Shown in pieces: positions 7,860 to 18,189 of a stretch of 40,729 bases of DNA. Source of the stretch: Clostridia bacterium (GTDB lineage Bacteria; Bacillota; Clostridia; Oscillospirales; CAG-272); assembly GCA_017472285.1 (NCBI GenBank), contig JAFUQQ010000012.1, forward strand, positions 66,051 through 106,779. Direction: 5' to 3'. Each line of letters opens with the position of its first letter. Within the stretch, counting starts at the first letter, position 1. A model generated the notes under the pieces. That model saw only the letters and a program-made list of their open reading frames with translations. It did not search any database and was not told the origin of the DNA. The translations under genes were made by a program, and so were the position numbers.

Positions 7860-7907
7860 TTATCAAATGGTTGTTTAGAACTTAACCAATGATTGATTTT
7901 GAGCAAC

Positions 7908-7943
7908 AAAAAATCCCTCTCAGATGAGAGGGATTCATTTTTT
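7908..7943. terminator. Terminator of the rpmG-rplA operon
   Basis: A 10-bp stem AATCCCTCTC / GAGAGGGATT (7912-7921 with 7926-7935), a 4-nt loop, and T-runs on both strands. Confidence 0.9.
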
Positions 7944-7951
7944 TAACGGGA

Positions 7952-8647
7952 TTAGCCGCCGAGTTTAGCAGCGTTGATCTTCACGCCGGGACCCATGGTG
8001 GAAGCTACTACGCAGCTCTTAACGTACTGACCTTTAGCAGCAGCGGGACGAGCTTTGATAACAGCGCCCATGAGAGTGTTGAAGTTTTCTTCGAGCTTTT
8101 CTGTGCCGAAGGAAGCCTTACCGATGGGGCAGTGAATGATGTTTGTTTTGTCAAGACGGTATTCGATCTTACCTGCTTTAGCTTCTTTAACAGCCTTAGC
8201 AACATCGGGAGTTACGGTACCAGCCTTGGGGTTAGGCATAAGACCCTTAGGACCGAGGATCTTACCGAGACGACCGATAACACCCATCATGTCGGGGCTT
8301 GCGATAACAACGTCGAAGTCAAACCAGTTTTCAGTTGTGATCTTCTGAACCATATCTACGTCACCAACGTAGTCAGCACCTGCTGCTCTTGCAGCTTCTG
8401 CTTTGTCACCCTTAGCGAAAACAAGGGTCTTTACAGTTTTACCTGTACCGTGGGGAAGAACGATCGCACCACGAACCTGCTGGTCTGCGTGACGGCTGTC
8501 TACACCAAGTCTGATATGAAGTTCGATGGTTTCATCGAATTTTGCTTTAGATGTCTGGCAAACGAGTGCGAGAGCTTCGTTTGCGTCGTAAAGCTTGGAT
8601 CTGTCAACAAGCTTTGCGCTATCCTGATACTTTTTACCTTTAAACAT
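7952..8647 (-). CDS. rplA: 50S ribosomal protein L1
   Basis: 231 residues, standard length. It binds 23S rRNA at the L1 stalk near the E site and represses its own operon by binding mRNA. Family signatures are present: [17 protein letters not shown] in domain II and [27 protein letters not shown] is 9 nt before the ATG. It lies 23 bp after rplK and is the last gene of the operon; rplJ and rplL do not follow. Confidence 0.98.
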   Translation of the reverse strand: MFKGKKYQDSAKLVDRSKLYDANEALALVCQTSKAKFDETIELHIRLGVDSRHADQQVRGAIVLPHGTGKTVKTLVFAKGDKAEAARAAGADYVGDVDMVQKITTENWFDFDVVIASPDMMGVIGRLGKILGPKGLMPNPKAGTVTPDVAKAVKEAKAGKIEYRLDKTNIIHCPIGKASFGTEKLEENFNTLMGAVIKARPAAAKGQYVKSCVVASTMGPGVKINAAKLGG

Positions 8648-8670
8648 TTCAGTTACTCCTCCTCAAAAAA

Positions 8671-9096
8671 TCACTCTGTAACGGTTACGCCCATGCTGCG
8701 AGCTGTGCCGGCAACCATGCTCATAGCTGCTTCGAGAGAAGCTGCGTTAAGGTCGGGCATTTTGGTTTCAGCGATCTTCTGAACCTGCTCTTTGGTGATG
8801 GAAGCGACTTTTGTCTTGTTAGGAGCACCGGATGCTGTTTCGATGCCGGCAGCTTTCTTAATAAGAACGGCTGCAGGGGGAGTCTTTGTGATGAAAGAGA
8901 AAGAACGGTCTGCAAAAACAGTGATAACTACGGGAATGATAAGACCCATATCTGCTCTTGTACGTTCGTTGAATTCCTTTGTGAAAGCAGCGATGTTAAC
9001 ACCGTGCTGACCGAGAGCAGGACCTACAGGGGGCTGGGGGGTAGCTTTACCTGCGGGGAGCTGCAATTTTACGTATGCTACGATTTTCTTTGCCAT
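8671..9096 (-). CDS. rplK: 50S ribosomal protein L11
   Basis: 141 residues, standard length. It binds the GTPase-associated region of 23S rRNA and takes part in factor binding and the stringent response. Signatures are [25 protein letters not shown] at the N terminus, the [17 protein letters not shown] strand, and the C-terminal GTARSMG. GGAGG is 8 nt upstream. The leader carries a probable L1-binding structure that would couple L11 and L1 synthesis. Confidence 0.98.
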   Translation of the reverse strand: MAKKIVAYVKLQLPAGKATPQPPVGPALGQHGVNIAAFTKEFNERTRADMGLIIPVVITVFADRSFSFITKTPPAAVLIKKAAGIETASGAPNKTKVASITKEQVQKIAETKMPDLNAASLEAAMSMVAGTARSMGVTVTE

Positions 9097-9112
9097 GATT
9101 TACACCTCCGAA

Positions 9113-9156
9113 GTGGTTTTTATCGGGAGAATTCAAAAAATTTTTCTCCCTCCCAC
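9113..9156 (-). ncRNA. Probable L1-binding autoregulatory leader before rplK
   Basis: On the minus strand, an outer stem GTGG/CCAC (9156-9153 with 9116-9113) encloses an inner stem GGGAGA/TCTCCC (9150-9145 with 9130-9125). A purine-rich one-sided loop, GATAAAAA, lies on the 3' side. This matches the layout of L1-binding mRNA sites, which mimic the 23S L1 site. It ends just before the rplK RBS. A separate hairpin, GTGTTCC-GGC-GGAACAC, lies at 9161-9177. The assignment is by pattern recall, not by a search. Confidence 0.6.
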
Positions 9157-9199
9157 GTATGTGTTCCGCCGGAACACTGACAAATGAATGTTAAATAAA

Positions 9200-9745
9200 T
9201 TATTTTTTGTCCTCAACGATGCTTTCGATATCAAGCTCGACGGGGACAGGACGTTGTCCGAATGAGAACGTAATGACTGTGACCTTTTTGAGGTCGCTGG
9301 AAAATTCCGAAATGGTTCCGACGATTCCTTGCATAGGACCGTCTTTGATGATGACGCTGTCGCCAACCTTGAAGCTTGTGGACAATACTGTCTTTGCTTC
9401 TTCCTCGATACCGAGGTCTTCCACTTCCTTCGGTGTGAGCGGAACGGCTTTGCCTTCCGGACCTACGAAGCCTGCGGAACCCGTAATGTTGCGGACGATG
9501 TGCCATGTTTCATCGCTGAGAATCATCTTGACGAATACATAGCTCGGGAAGATCTTTTCTTCGCTTTCTTTTGCGACACCGTCTTTGGTTTCCTTTATGA
9601 TCTCGACCGGGACCTTCACTTCTTGAATGAGGTGAGCGATGCCGCGGTTTTCAACGATCTTTTCGAGGTTGGTCTTGACTTTGTTTTCATAGCCGGAGTA
9701 CGTATGAACGACGTACCACAAGGCTTTTTTTGCACTTTCGCTCAT
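9200..9745 (-). CDS. nusG: Transcription termination/antitermination protein NusG
   Basis: 181 residues. It binds RNA polymerase and modulates pausing, Rho action and coupling to ribosomes. The N-terminal NGN domain starts WYVVHTYSGYENKVKTNLE and carries FPSYVFVKM and VRNITGSAGFVG. The C-terminal KOW domain is at about residues 125-178 (FKVGDSVIIKDGPMQGIVG). It sits between secE and rplK, the usual Firmicute order. Confidence 0.97.
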   Translation of the reverse strand: MSESAKKALWYVVHTYSGYENKVKTNLEKIVENRGIAHLIQEVKVPVEIIKETKDGVAKESEEKIFPSYVFVKMILSDETWHIVRNITGSAGFVGPEGKAVPLTPKEVEDLGIEEEAKTVLSTSFKVGDSVIIKDGPMQGIVGTISEFSSDLKKVTVITFSFGQRPVPVELDIESIVEDKK

Positions 9746-9764
9746 TGACTTTCCCGCCTTTATA

Positions 9765-10007
9765 TCAGGATACGGGACGGATGTAGTCGATCAGGTCTTT
9801 CAGCGCGAATACGCCTTTGTTCAGACCGAAGTCGACGAGCGCCAGGCATGCTCCGACAACAACGATGGAAACGAGTACCAAAGCAGAATTTTTCAAAAGC
9901 TGTTGCTTTGTAGGCCAAACGAGCTTCTTGAATTCGCTCTTGCAATCTTTGAAGAATTTACCCATACGGGACCAGATGCTCGGCTTTTTGTTTGTGTTTT
10001 CTGCCAT
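9765..10007 (-). CDS. secE: Preprotein translocase subunit SecE
   Basis: 80 residues, the short Gram-positive form with one membrane helix (about 43-63). The conserved cytoplasmic amphipathic helix precedes it (EFKKLVWPTKQQLLKNS). It forms the SecYEG channel. GGAGG lies 5 nt before the ATG. It is 19 bp upstream of nusG. Confidence 0.96.
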   Translation of the reverse strand: MAENTNKKPSIWSRMGKFFKDCKSEFKKLVWPTKQQLLKNSALVLVSIVVVGACLALVDFGLNKGVFALKDLIDYIRPVS

Positions 10008-10041
10008 TTTTTCCTCCTGACAGTCTTAAAAAAGACTTTAA

Positions 10042-10191
10042 TTACTTGGTTTCCTTGTGAGTCGTGTGTTTGCGGCAGAACTTGCAGTATTTCTTCATTT
10101 CAAGTCTGTCGGGATCGTTCTTTTTGTTTTTCTTTGTGTCATAGTTTCTTTGCTTGCATTCCGTGCAGGCGAGAGTGATTTTAACGCGCAT
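10042..10191 (-). CDS. rpmG: 50S ribosomal protein L33
   Basis: 49 residues: [20 protein letters not shown] at the start and [16 protein letters not shown] at the end. The CxxC...CxxC zinc-ribbon form of L33 is kept (C9, C12, and the CKFC pair). GGAGGTG lies 6 nt before the ATG. It is the first gene of rpmG-secE-nusG-rplK-rplA. A small AGTCTT/AAGACT hairpin (10022-10038) separates it from secE. Confidence 0.97.
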   Translation of the reverse strand: MRVKITLACTECKQRNYDTKKNKKNDPDRLEMKKYCKFCRKHTTHKETK

Positions 10192-10404
10192 ATCGGCACC
10201 TCCTGTTAAAATTTGAAGCCGAAAAAAATCAGCTCCTGTTATAAATAAAAAACAGAAGCGAAGAAAACGAAATATAGACGCTCACCTATTATTTCCAAAT
10301 AATACAGCGACCGCCGGATATTAGATTTTGCTTTCGGTCCGTTTTTTGTACCTCCCTCGTATCGGACGCTTGAAAACCTTGTTGTCGGTGCGCCCGCAGA
10401 GGTG
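10192..10404 (-). promoter_or_regulatory. Structured ~210-nt leader of the rpmG operon
   Basis: This stretch holds no gene. Minus-strand order: a GA-rich GGGAGGTACAAAAAACGG segment; a GACCG/CGGTC stem; a GAGCG...CGCTT stem followed by CTG and a T6 run (terminator-like, ~10290-10235); and a second AGCTGA-TTTTTT-TCGGCT hairpin just before the RBS. The length and the internal T-run suggest attenuation or r-protein feedback. I cannot name the class. Confidence 0.45.
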
Positions 10405-10409
10405 ATTTT

Positions 10410-10438
10410 ATTCTATCACAAAAATTGAATAATGTCAA
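10410..10438 (-). promoter_or_regulatory. SigmaA promoter of the rpmG operon
   Basis: Minus strand: TTGACA (10438-10433), 17-bp spacer, TAGAAT (10415-10410). Confidence 0.85.
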
Positions 10439-10497
10439 TACTTTTTGCGAAAAATATTTTCTTTCTTGAAAAAATATACACATATTAAGATGAAATA

Positions 10498-10522
10498 CAC
10501 CGCCAACAAAACGTCGGCGGTG
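10498..10522 (-). terminator. Terminator of the PII/DUF1538 operon
   Basis: A stem CACCGCC / GGCGGTG (10498-10504 with 10516-10522), extended by further pairs around an A-C mismatch. The T-run is weak (TATTTCATC), so termination may be incomplete. Confidence 0.6.
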
Positions 10523-10530
10523 CTTACTTA

Positions 10531-11250
10531 TTAGTTCACGTAATCGTTTTTGGGATGAACGGGTGCTTTGTCATCATAGAAACGGAAGCCTGCCGTATCG
10601 GTTACGGGGAGGGAGAATACGAGCGCGTGTGCTTTCGTGCCGGGACCCGCGCCGTCTGTGATCGCTTGCATGATCGCGTTTCTGGTTTCTTTTGTCGCAA
10701 CGATATAAATGATCTCCTTTTCATCCACGAGAGAAAGACCGAAGAATTTTTCAGCGTATTCCGTGCCTGCTGTGCCCTTTGCGTGCAGAACGGTACCGCC
10801 GCCTGCGCCTGCTGCGCGAGCTGCATCCATAACGTCTTCTGTGTGACCTTTGTTGCAAATGGCGATGATGAGTTCCATTTGACGGGGGTTCATTTGTTTT
10901 TTATCTGTCATTTCGTCCTCCGCATGACCGCCCGAGAAGAAATCGAGCGATTTTTTTGTTGAAATACTTGCAAGCGGGACAGCAAGCGCGATGCCTTGAC
11001 CGGGCATATCGATATGCAGCTTGTGTTCCAATGCGCTGATCAGCTCATGGAGCTTATTGTGTGTGATAACGGTCTGATGAACTGTTTTTTCACATTGTTC
11101 AAGACCGAGAAGGTCGAGCAATTGGGATTTTGCAGTGCCATTGGCAAGACAGCTATATACGCGTGGTACTTCATGCTGTTGAAAAAGTTCGATGACGGTT
11201 TCCGCATCCACACGTTTGGAAATCGTGATAAACCAATAAAGATTCTGCAT
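10531..11250 (-). CDS. Tandem PII-like (GlnB fold) signalling protein
   Basis: 239 residues, about twice a normal PII. Domain 1 (about 3-100) starts LYWFITISKRVDAETVIELF and has KLHELISALEHKLHIDMPGQGIALAVPL. Domain 2 (about 124-222) starts MELIIAICNKGHTEDVMDAARAAGAGGGTVLHAKGT. It continues with FFGLSLVDEKEIIYIVATKET and GPGTKAHALVFSLPV. Both show the beta-alpha-beta pattern of the ferredoxin-like PII fold, and domain 2 keeps the GTA(G) turn that precedes the effector-binding T-loop. PII proteins bind nucleotides or small effectors and regulate membrane transporters. The gene lies 22 bp after the DUF1538 gene in one operon, so that protein is the likely partner (inference). The RBS is AAAGGAT. 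Confidence 0.8.
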   Translation of the reverse strand: MQNLYWFITISKRVDAETVIELFQQHEVPRVYSCLANGTAKSQLLDLLGLEQCEKTVHQTVITHNKLHELISALEHKLHIDMPGQGIALAVPLASISTKKSLDFFSGGHAEDEMTDKKQMNPRQMELIIAICNKGHTEDVMDAARAAGAGGGTVLHAKGTAGTEYAEKFFGLSLVDEKEIIYIVATKETRNAIMQAITDGAGPGTKAHALVFSLPVTDTAGFRFYDDKAPVHPKNDYVN

Positions 11251-11272
11251 AATTATACTATCCTTTCTGCCG

Positions 11273-12889
11273 TTACGGGAGTGAAAATTCGATGATGTCG
11301 GGATATTCCTCGGAAGTTTTCGGCTCTTCTTTATAAATGGGGAATTCCGTTGTCATCATCAGAGGATCGGATTCGGCTTTAAAGGGGATATCCATTTCGA
11401 TGATGGAATTATCAAAGTCAACGACGTATTCGCGGGAGCGTCTTGTCTTGATACGATAGATCAGACCAAGGATCTGAACGGTGATAGGGGGAAGCATGGC
11501 AACCATGGCGATCATACCGAAACCATCCGACATGACGTTGCCGCCGATGGCATAGGTTACGCCGACGGAAAGCGGCATTAGGAACGTGGAGGTCATTGCG
11601 CCCGAAGCAACGCCGCCGGAGTCAAAGGCGATAGATGTAAATTCTTCAGGAACGATGAAAGCAAGACCGAGCGCGATGGCATAACCGATGCCGACAAACC
11701 ACAATACTGAAATGCCTGTCAGCGCGCGCACCATGGCAAGACCAACGGCGATCGCAACGGCGATAGACATCGCAACGGAGAGCATCTTTTTCGGAATGGA
11801 GCCTGCGGTTGCTTCCTCGACTTGTTTTTCGAGGACATGAACGGCGGGTTCCGCAAGGACGATGAAGTAACCGAGAAGCATACCGATCGGAACGAGGAGC
11901 CATTTCAGATCGGAAGTGGCAAGCATATTGCCGATATGGTCAGCAACAGGAAGGAAACCCGTGGTAGCACCCATGAGGAACATGACGATTCCGACATAGG
12001 TATACAAAACGCCGATGAGCAAACGGGGAATCTGATCTTTATGCACTCTGCCGGCGAAAATCTGATAAATAAAGAAGAAGATCACAACAGGGAACAAACC
12101 TGTGGCAACGTCTTTTAGCTGATGGGGGAGCGTTCCGATAAACATTCCGCCAAATTCATGCGTATTTGTAAATTCAACGATCGATTCAGGCACGTAGCTG
12201 GCTCCTTCGACGGGGTAGATCAGACCGAGGACCAAAATGGCGATGATCGGACCTGCGGAGCAGAGTGCCATCAGACCGAAGCTGTCGCCCGATTCGTCAG
12301 ATGAGATGGAGGCAATACCGACACCCATCGCCATGATGAAAGGTACGGTGAGAGGACCTGTCGTAACACCGCCCGCGTCAAAGGCAACGGCAAGGAAATC
12401 GGCGGGAACGAACGCTGCAAGAAGAAAAATAATTCCGTAAGAAGCGAAAAGCAGATAACGAAGTTTGATGGCGAGAACGATTCGGAGTACCGCAAATACA
12501 AGAAAAACACCGACACCGAGTCCGACGGTCCAGATGAAAACGGAGGTTTCGATCGCGGGAACTTTGGCGGCGAGAACCGTGAGGTCAGGTTCGGAAACCG
12601 TAATGAGCGTACCGATGAAGAAGGAAACGAGGACGATCATCCAGACTTTTCTGGATTTGGTCATCGTGGAACCGACGTGTTCGCCCATCGGGGTCATGGA
12701 TTTGTCTACACCAAGCGTGAAAAGTCCCATACCGAAGATCATCAGGAACGTTCCCGACAGGAACGAGATGAAAACGTGATTCGGCAGCGGCGTGATCGTA
12801 AACGACAACACAAGGATAATCAGCGACACGGGCAGAACGGATGCAAGAGATTCTTTGATTTTTTCCATCAAAATGGTTTTTGTTTTCAT
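11273..12889 (-). CDS. DUF1538 family membrane protein (putative transporter)
   Basis: 538 residues with about 12 hydrophobic segments; cytoplasmic membrane. It is an internal duplication. Each half has the same loop motif: VPADFLAVAFDAGGVTTGPL near residue 165 and VPEEFTSIAFDSGGVASGAM near residue 420. Each motif is followed by a glycine-rich helix. The re-entrant-looking AFDxGGVxxG motif is well placed for a transport site, but no substrate is known for the family. The C-terminal ~50 residues form an acidic cytoplasmic tail. It is first in the operon and is followed by a double-PII protein, a context seen elsewhere for this family as I recall. RBS AAAGGAT is 10 nt before the ATG. Confidence 0.85.
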   Translation of the reverse strand: MKTKTILMEKIKESLASVLPVSLIILVLSFTITPLPNHVFISFLSGTFLMIFGMGLFTLGVDKSMTPMGEHVGSTMTKSRKVWMIVLVSFFIGTLITVSEPDLTVLAAKVPAIETSVFIWTVGLGVGVFLVFAVLRIVLAIKLRYLLFASYGIIFLLAAFVPADFLAVAFDAGGVTTGPLTVPFIMAMGVGIASISSDESGDSFGLMALCSAGPIIAILVLGLIYPVEGASYVPESIVEFTNTHEFGGMFIGTLPHQLKDVATGLFPVVIFFFIYQIFAGRVHKDQIPRLLIGVLYTYVGIVMFLMGATTGFLPVADHIGNMLATSDLKWLLVPIGMLLGYFIVLAEPAVHVLEKQVEEATAGSIPKKMLSVAMSIAVAIAVGLAMVRALTGISVLWFVGIGYAIALGLAFIVPEEFTSIAFDSGGVASGAMTSTFLMPLSVGVTYAIGGNVMSDGFGMIAMVAMLPPITVQILGLIYRIKTRRSREYVVDFDNSIIEMDIPFKAESDPLMMTTEFPIYKEEPKTSEEYPDIIEFSLP

Positions 12890-12983
12890 GGAGATGCAAT
12901 CCTTTCTGTGTTGTTCAATAATGTGGTCCGTTTTATTCGTTTCTCATTTGTGTATATTTATGAAATAAAACGCATTCTACAAT

Positions 12984-13012
12984 AGTATATCATACAACGA
13001 AACGTATGTCAA
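12984..13012 (-). promoter_or_regulatory. SigmaA promoter of the DUF1538/PII operon
   Basis: Minus strand: TTGACA (13012-13007), 17-bp spacer, TATACT (12989-12984). Confidence 0.85.
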
Positions 13013-13107
13013 TAGACAATTGTATTTTTATACATAAATAAAATGTTCTTTATCTCAGATATCCGTATACATTTTCACTAAATACCGTAAAAAATACAAA
13101 AATACTA

Positions 13108-13136
13108 TTGCAATCTTATCTTTATGATGCTATAAT
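13108..13136 (+). promoter_or_regulatory. SigmaA promoter of the lipoprotein gene
   Basis: TTGCAA (13108-13113), 17-bp spacer, TATAAT (13131-13136). Confidence 0.75.
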
Positions 13137-13174
13137 GATAAAAATACATTTTTAATTCTGAAAGGATAAAAAAT

Positions 13175-14077
13175 ATGAAAAAAATCATGAAACTTTTTGC
13201 TTTTTCGGTCTTGCTTCTTGCTTTTATTATGATTTTCGCAGGATGCGGAAATAAGATCAAGGTTGAAATTGATATGGATGCCATCGCTATGGCAAACAAA
13301 ACGGATGCTCTCATAGAAAAATTCGGAAGCATTCAAATCAATGTGAATGATTCCGAAAGAGATATCTCTTATTATGCCGACAGCCGTTTTGCTTATTCTC
13401 ATTCCGGCGCGTATACGGATTATGACGGTTATGAAGTCGATGCTTACGGCGAAATCGTTACGGATGCATTTTGCGGCGGTTTTGAGGACGGCAAGTATTA
13501 CAGCGTTGTTTATGCGGGTATGGACGTTGATAACGATTGGGCGGAAAGCCTGATGATCAATCCCGATATCTTTCTGAATGAAACCCTGACAAGCTCTGAA
13601 GAAAAAGACGGTTATATCATCATCAAAACAAGACTTGACGAAGCAAAAATGATTGAACTCGGTTATTGGGTCGAGGGCGATTTCGAAGATTGCTATTATA
13701 TCACCGAATACAAAATCGAAAAATCAACCAATATCATTTATGAAATGAAAGAAACCTTTGTTTACGGCACAGGTATTCTCAGTCGTTCTACGGTCGAATA
13801 TACGCTTTCTACTGATGTTGAATGTCCCGCGGAAGCAAACGATATCTATAACCATATCACAGGCACAACAGAATTTTGCAAAGCCACCGTTGTATATGAT
13901 CCCGATACTGCTGATGAAAGAAGCTTTTCTGTAAATGTTCCGAAGGGCGATATCCTTTATTTCTATTGGGCAAATGAAGAAAAATATGTCAACGCTTATT
14001 CCGACCGCGCTTGTACCAAGCCTTTCGCATATACTGCCGTTGCCAATGCAGATATCGAAATCTATGTAACCAAATAA
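13175..14077 (+). CDS. Uncharacterised lipoprotein
   Basis: 300 residues. A lipoprotein signal peptide: Lys-rich start, hydrophobic core at about 7-20, and lipobox FAGC with lipidated Cys24. The protein is predicted to be anchored to the outer face of the membrane. The mature part is acidic and Tyr-rich, mostly beta-strand-like. The C-terminal ~80 residues contain a small beta domain (FSVNVPKGDILYFYWA, then AYSDRACTKPF) resembling InlB-type repeat folds. No catalytic motif is recognised. The RBS is AAAGGAT. It is monocistronic, with its own promoter and a strong terminator. Confidence 0.75.
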   Translation: MKKIMKLFAFSVLLLAFIMIFAGCGNKIKVEIDMDAIAMANKTDALIEKFGSIQINVNDSERDISYYADSRFAYSHSGAYTDYDGYEVDAYGEIVTDAFCGGFEDGKYYSVVYAGMDVDNDWAESLMINPDIFLNETLTSSEEKDGYIIIKTRLDEAKMIELGYWVEGDFEDCYYITEYKIEKSTNIIYEMKETFVYGTGILSRSTVEYTLSTDVECPAEANDIYNHITGTTEFCKATVVYDPDTADERSFSVNVPKGDILYFYWANEEKYVNAYSDRACTKPFAYTAVANADIEIYVTK

Positions 14078-14090
14078 TGAAACTAAAAAT

Positions 14091-14138
14091 AAAAGCCGCA
14101 ACTCCGTACGGTTCTGAACGGAAGTTGCGGCTTTTGCC
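14091..14138. terminator. Terminator of the lipoprotein gene
   Basis: A 13-bp stem (14091-14103 with 14123-14135), extended by CCGT/ACGG inside. A4 and T4 ends make it bidirectional. Confidence 0.85.
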
Positions 14139-14140
14139 AC

Positions 14141-14222
14141 ATAAAAAGCTTTTTGAAGATTTTTAAGAAACTTTTTCACGAAAAAGTTTCTTGAAACGGG
14201 GCTTGGGGCGGTAGTCCCAACC
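14141..14222 (+). repeat. Palindromic intergenic repeat (second family), copy A
   Basis: It contains AAAAAGCTTTTTGAAGATTT, then a perfect 12-bp palindrome stem with CACG loop (14165-14176 / 14181-14192), then a GGGGCTTGGGGC...GTCCCAACC block. The same order, inverted, is found at 26480-26560. It sits between the lipoprotein terminator and the end of obgE. Confidence 0.7.
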
Positions 14223-14226
14223 ACTA

Positions 14227-15510
14227 TTAGTCGACGAAATCGAATTCCAAATCATAAAGGATGACTTCGTCACCGTCTGCGATACCAGCGTCACGCATCT
14301 TCTGGATGATGCCGTTATCGCGGATCATCTTTTCAAAATACATGAAGGATTCACGGTCATCAAAGTTGATACCGCTCATGAGCCATTTCAGCCATTCGCC
14401 TTCAACAACCCATGCGTTTCCTTTCTTTGTGATGGTGATATCGTCGGGAGATTGCGGTTCTTCGAGGATTTCTTCCGCTTCTGCCTCGTAGATCGTGAGC
14501 GGAGGCAATTCCTGAAGCATCTCATATACCCGACGGCAAAGAGGTTTGACGTTCTCGCCGGAAGCCGCGCTGATATAGACGACTTCATAGCCGAGAGATT
14601 TGGCAAATGCTTCTAATTTTTCTTTGGTTTCCGCTTCGGTTTCGGGATCGAGGATGTCGCATTTGTTTGCCGCAATGATCTGGGGACGCTGCGCGAGATC
14701 TTCGCTGTATTTGCGGAGTTCTTCGTTAATCATCTGAATGTCTTCGATCGGATCACGACCTTCGGAACCTGAGATGTCAACGACGTGAACAAGAAGTCTG
14801 CAACGGTCAACGTGACGAAGAAAATCGTGTCCCAGACCAAGACCTTCGGATGCGCCTTCGATAAGCCCCGGAATATCTGCCGCAACGAATGCGTTGCCGT
14901 CAACGGAAACGACACCGAGCATGGGTGCAAGCGTTGTGAAATGATAATTTGCGATTTTCGGTCTTGCCGCGGAGATCATGGAAAGAAGGGTGGATTTGCC
15001 GACGTTGGGAAGTCCGACGAAGCCAACGTCCGCGAGCATTTTGAGTTCGAGGATGAGTTCTTTTGCTTCGCCGTCAAGTCCGTTTTTGGCGAAACGAGGG
15101 GCTTGTCTGATCGGAGTTGCGAAATGACGGTTACCCCAACCGCCTTTGCCGCCTTTTGCGACGATGAACGGTTCGCAACGGCTCATATCTTTGATGACTT
15201 TGCCCGTTGCGGCATCACGGATGACCGTACCTTCGGGAACGGGAATGATTAAATCCTCTGCGGTCGCGCCATGAAATTTCTTGGGCATACCGTCGCCGCC
15301 GTTTTTTGCGACGAATTTTTTGCGGTTGCGGAAATCAAGAAGTGTATTTGTTCCTTCATCGATAACGAATACGATATTACCGCCGTGTCCGCCGTCACCG
15401 CCGTCCGGACCACCGTATGCAACGTATTTTTCGCGGTGGAAAGAGATACAGCCGTTGCCGCCGTCTCCCGCTTTTACATATATTTTAACATGATCGTAAA
15501 AATCTGCCAT
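14227..15510 (-). CDS. obgE: Obg-family GTPase (CgtA)
   Basis: 427 residues. It is an essential GTPase acting in 50S assembly and stress control. The N-terminal glycine-rich Obg domain (1-158) begins FYDHVKIYVKAGDGGNG. The G domain has G1 GLPNVGKST, G3 DIPGLIEGA and G4 NKCD. The C-terminal OCT domain (about 350-427), typical of Gram-positive Obg, is present (WVVEGEWLKWLM). AGGAGGT is 7 nt before the ATG. It has its own promoter and lies downstream of ligA on the same strand, with repeat copy 3 between them. Confidence 0.97.
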   Translation of the reverse strand: MADFYDHVKIYVKAGDGGNGCISFHREKYVAYGGPDGGDGGHGGNIVFVIDEGTNTLLDFRNRKKFVAKNGGDGMPKKFHGATAEDLIIPVPEGTVIRDAATGKVIKDMSRCEPFIVAKGGKGGWGNRHFATPIRQAPRFAKNGLDGEAKELILELKMLADVGFVGLPNVGKSTLLSMISAARPKIANYHFTTLAPMLGVVSVDGNAFVAADIPGLIEGASEGLGLGHDFLRHVDRCRLLVHVVDISGSEGRDPIEDIQMINEELRKYSEDLAQRPQIIAANKCDILDPETEAETKEKLEAFAKSLGYEVVYISAASGENVKPLCRRVYEMLQELPPLTIYEAEAEEILEEPQSPDDITITKKGNAWVVEGEWLKWLMSGINFDDRESFMYFEKMIRDNGIIQKMRDAGIADGDEVILYDLEFDFVD

Positions 15511-15543
15511 AATATTACCTCCTGTACTGCTGTCTTACTTTTT

Positions 15544-15572
15544 ATTCTACCATATAAATGTTTTGCGGTCAA
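15544..15572 (-). promoter_or_regulatory. SigmaA promoter of obgE
   Basis: Minus strand: TTGACC (15572-15567), 17-bp spacer, TAGAAT (15549-15544). Confidence 0.75.
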
Positions 15573-15596
15573 GAAAAATATTTTTTATTTTTTGCT

Positions 15597-17810
<2,214 letters not shown>

Positions 17811-17845
17811 AAGTACATCCCCATTTATTTTTCTGGAGGTTTTTT

Positions 17846-18079
17846 ATGAAAAAATTACAGGTAGACCGTTTTGAAGGCGAGATCGCCGTTCTTTATGATG
17901 AAAATAAACGTATTTATGACGTTCCCAAAGATCTTTTTGGTTTCACACTTCATGAAGGTGATATTCTGGAAGTGAAATTTGAGGAGGACAAGCCCGTTTC
18001 CGCAAGATTTCTCGAGGAAGAAACGGAAACGATGCGAAACCGTATCAAAGCATTGAAGGCAAAATTGAAAAGAAAATAA
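17846..18079 (+). CDS. DUF3006 domain protein
   Basis: 77 residues. The DUF3006 pattern is clear: VDRFEGEIAVLYDENKRIYDVPKDLF, then HEGDILEVKF. A charged coiled helix rich in Lys/Arg/Glu ends the protein (about 55-77). It is a small soluble beta-barrel-like protein of unknown function. In many Firmicutes a DUF3006 gene adjoins a ComEC-like metallo-beta-lactamase gene, but none is present here. GGAGG is 8 nt before the ATG. Confidence 0.85.
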   Translation: MKKLQVDRFEGEIAVLYDENKRIYDVPKDLFGFTLHEGDILEVKFEEDKPVSARFLEEETETMRNRIKALKAKLKRK

Positions 18080-18158
18080 AGTTTTATGATAGAATAAAAC
18101 AAGGAAAATATCCGTTTCTGAAAAGAATTTCGTGATTTTTGACAAGAATTTTTTTCGG

Positions 18159-18189
18159 ATGGGAAAAGTGTTGACTTGATTTTTCCCAT
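18159..18189. promoter_or_regulatory. Inverted repeat around the -35 box of the DUF1294 promoter
   Basis: ATGGGAAAA (18159-18167) and TTTTCCCAT (18181-18189) are perfect 9-bp inverted arms, 13 bp apart. They enclose the -35 hexamer and part of the spacer. It is a candidate repressor site; the arms could also form a weak hairpin. Confidence 0.45.
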
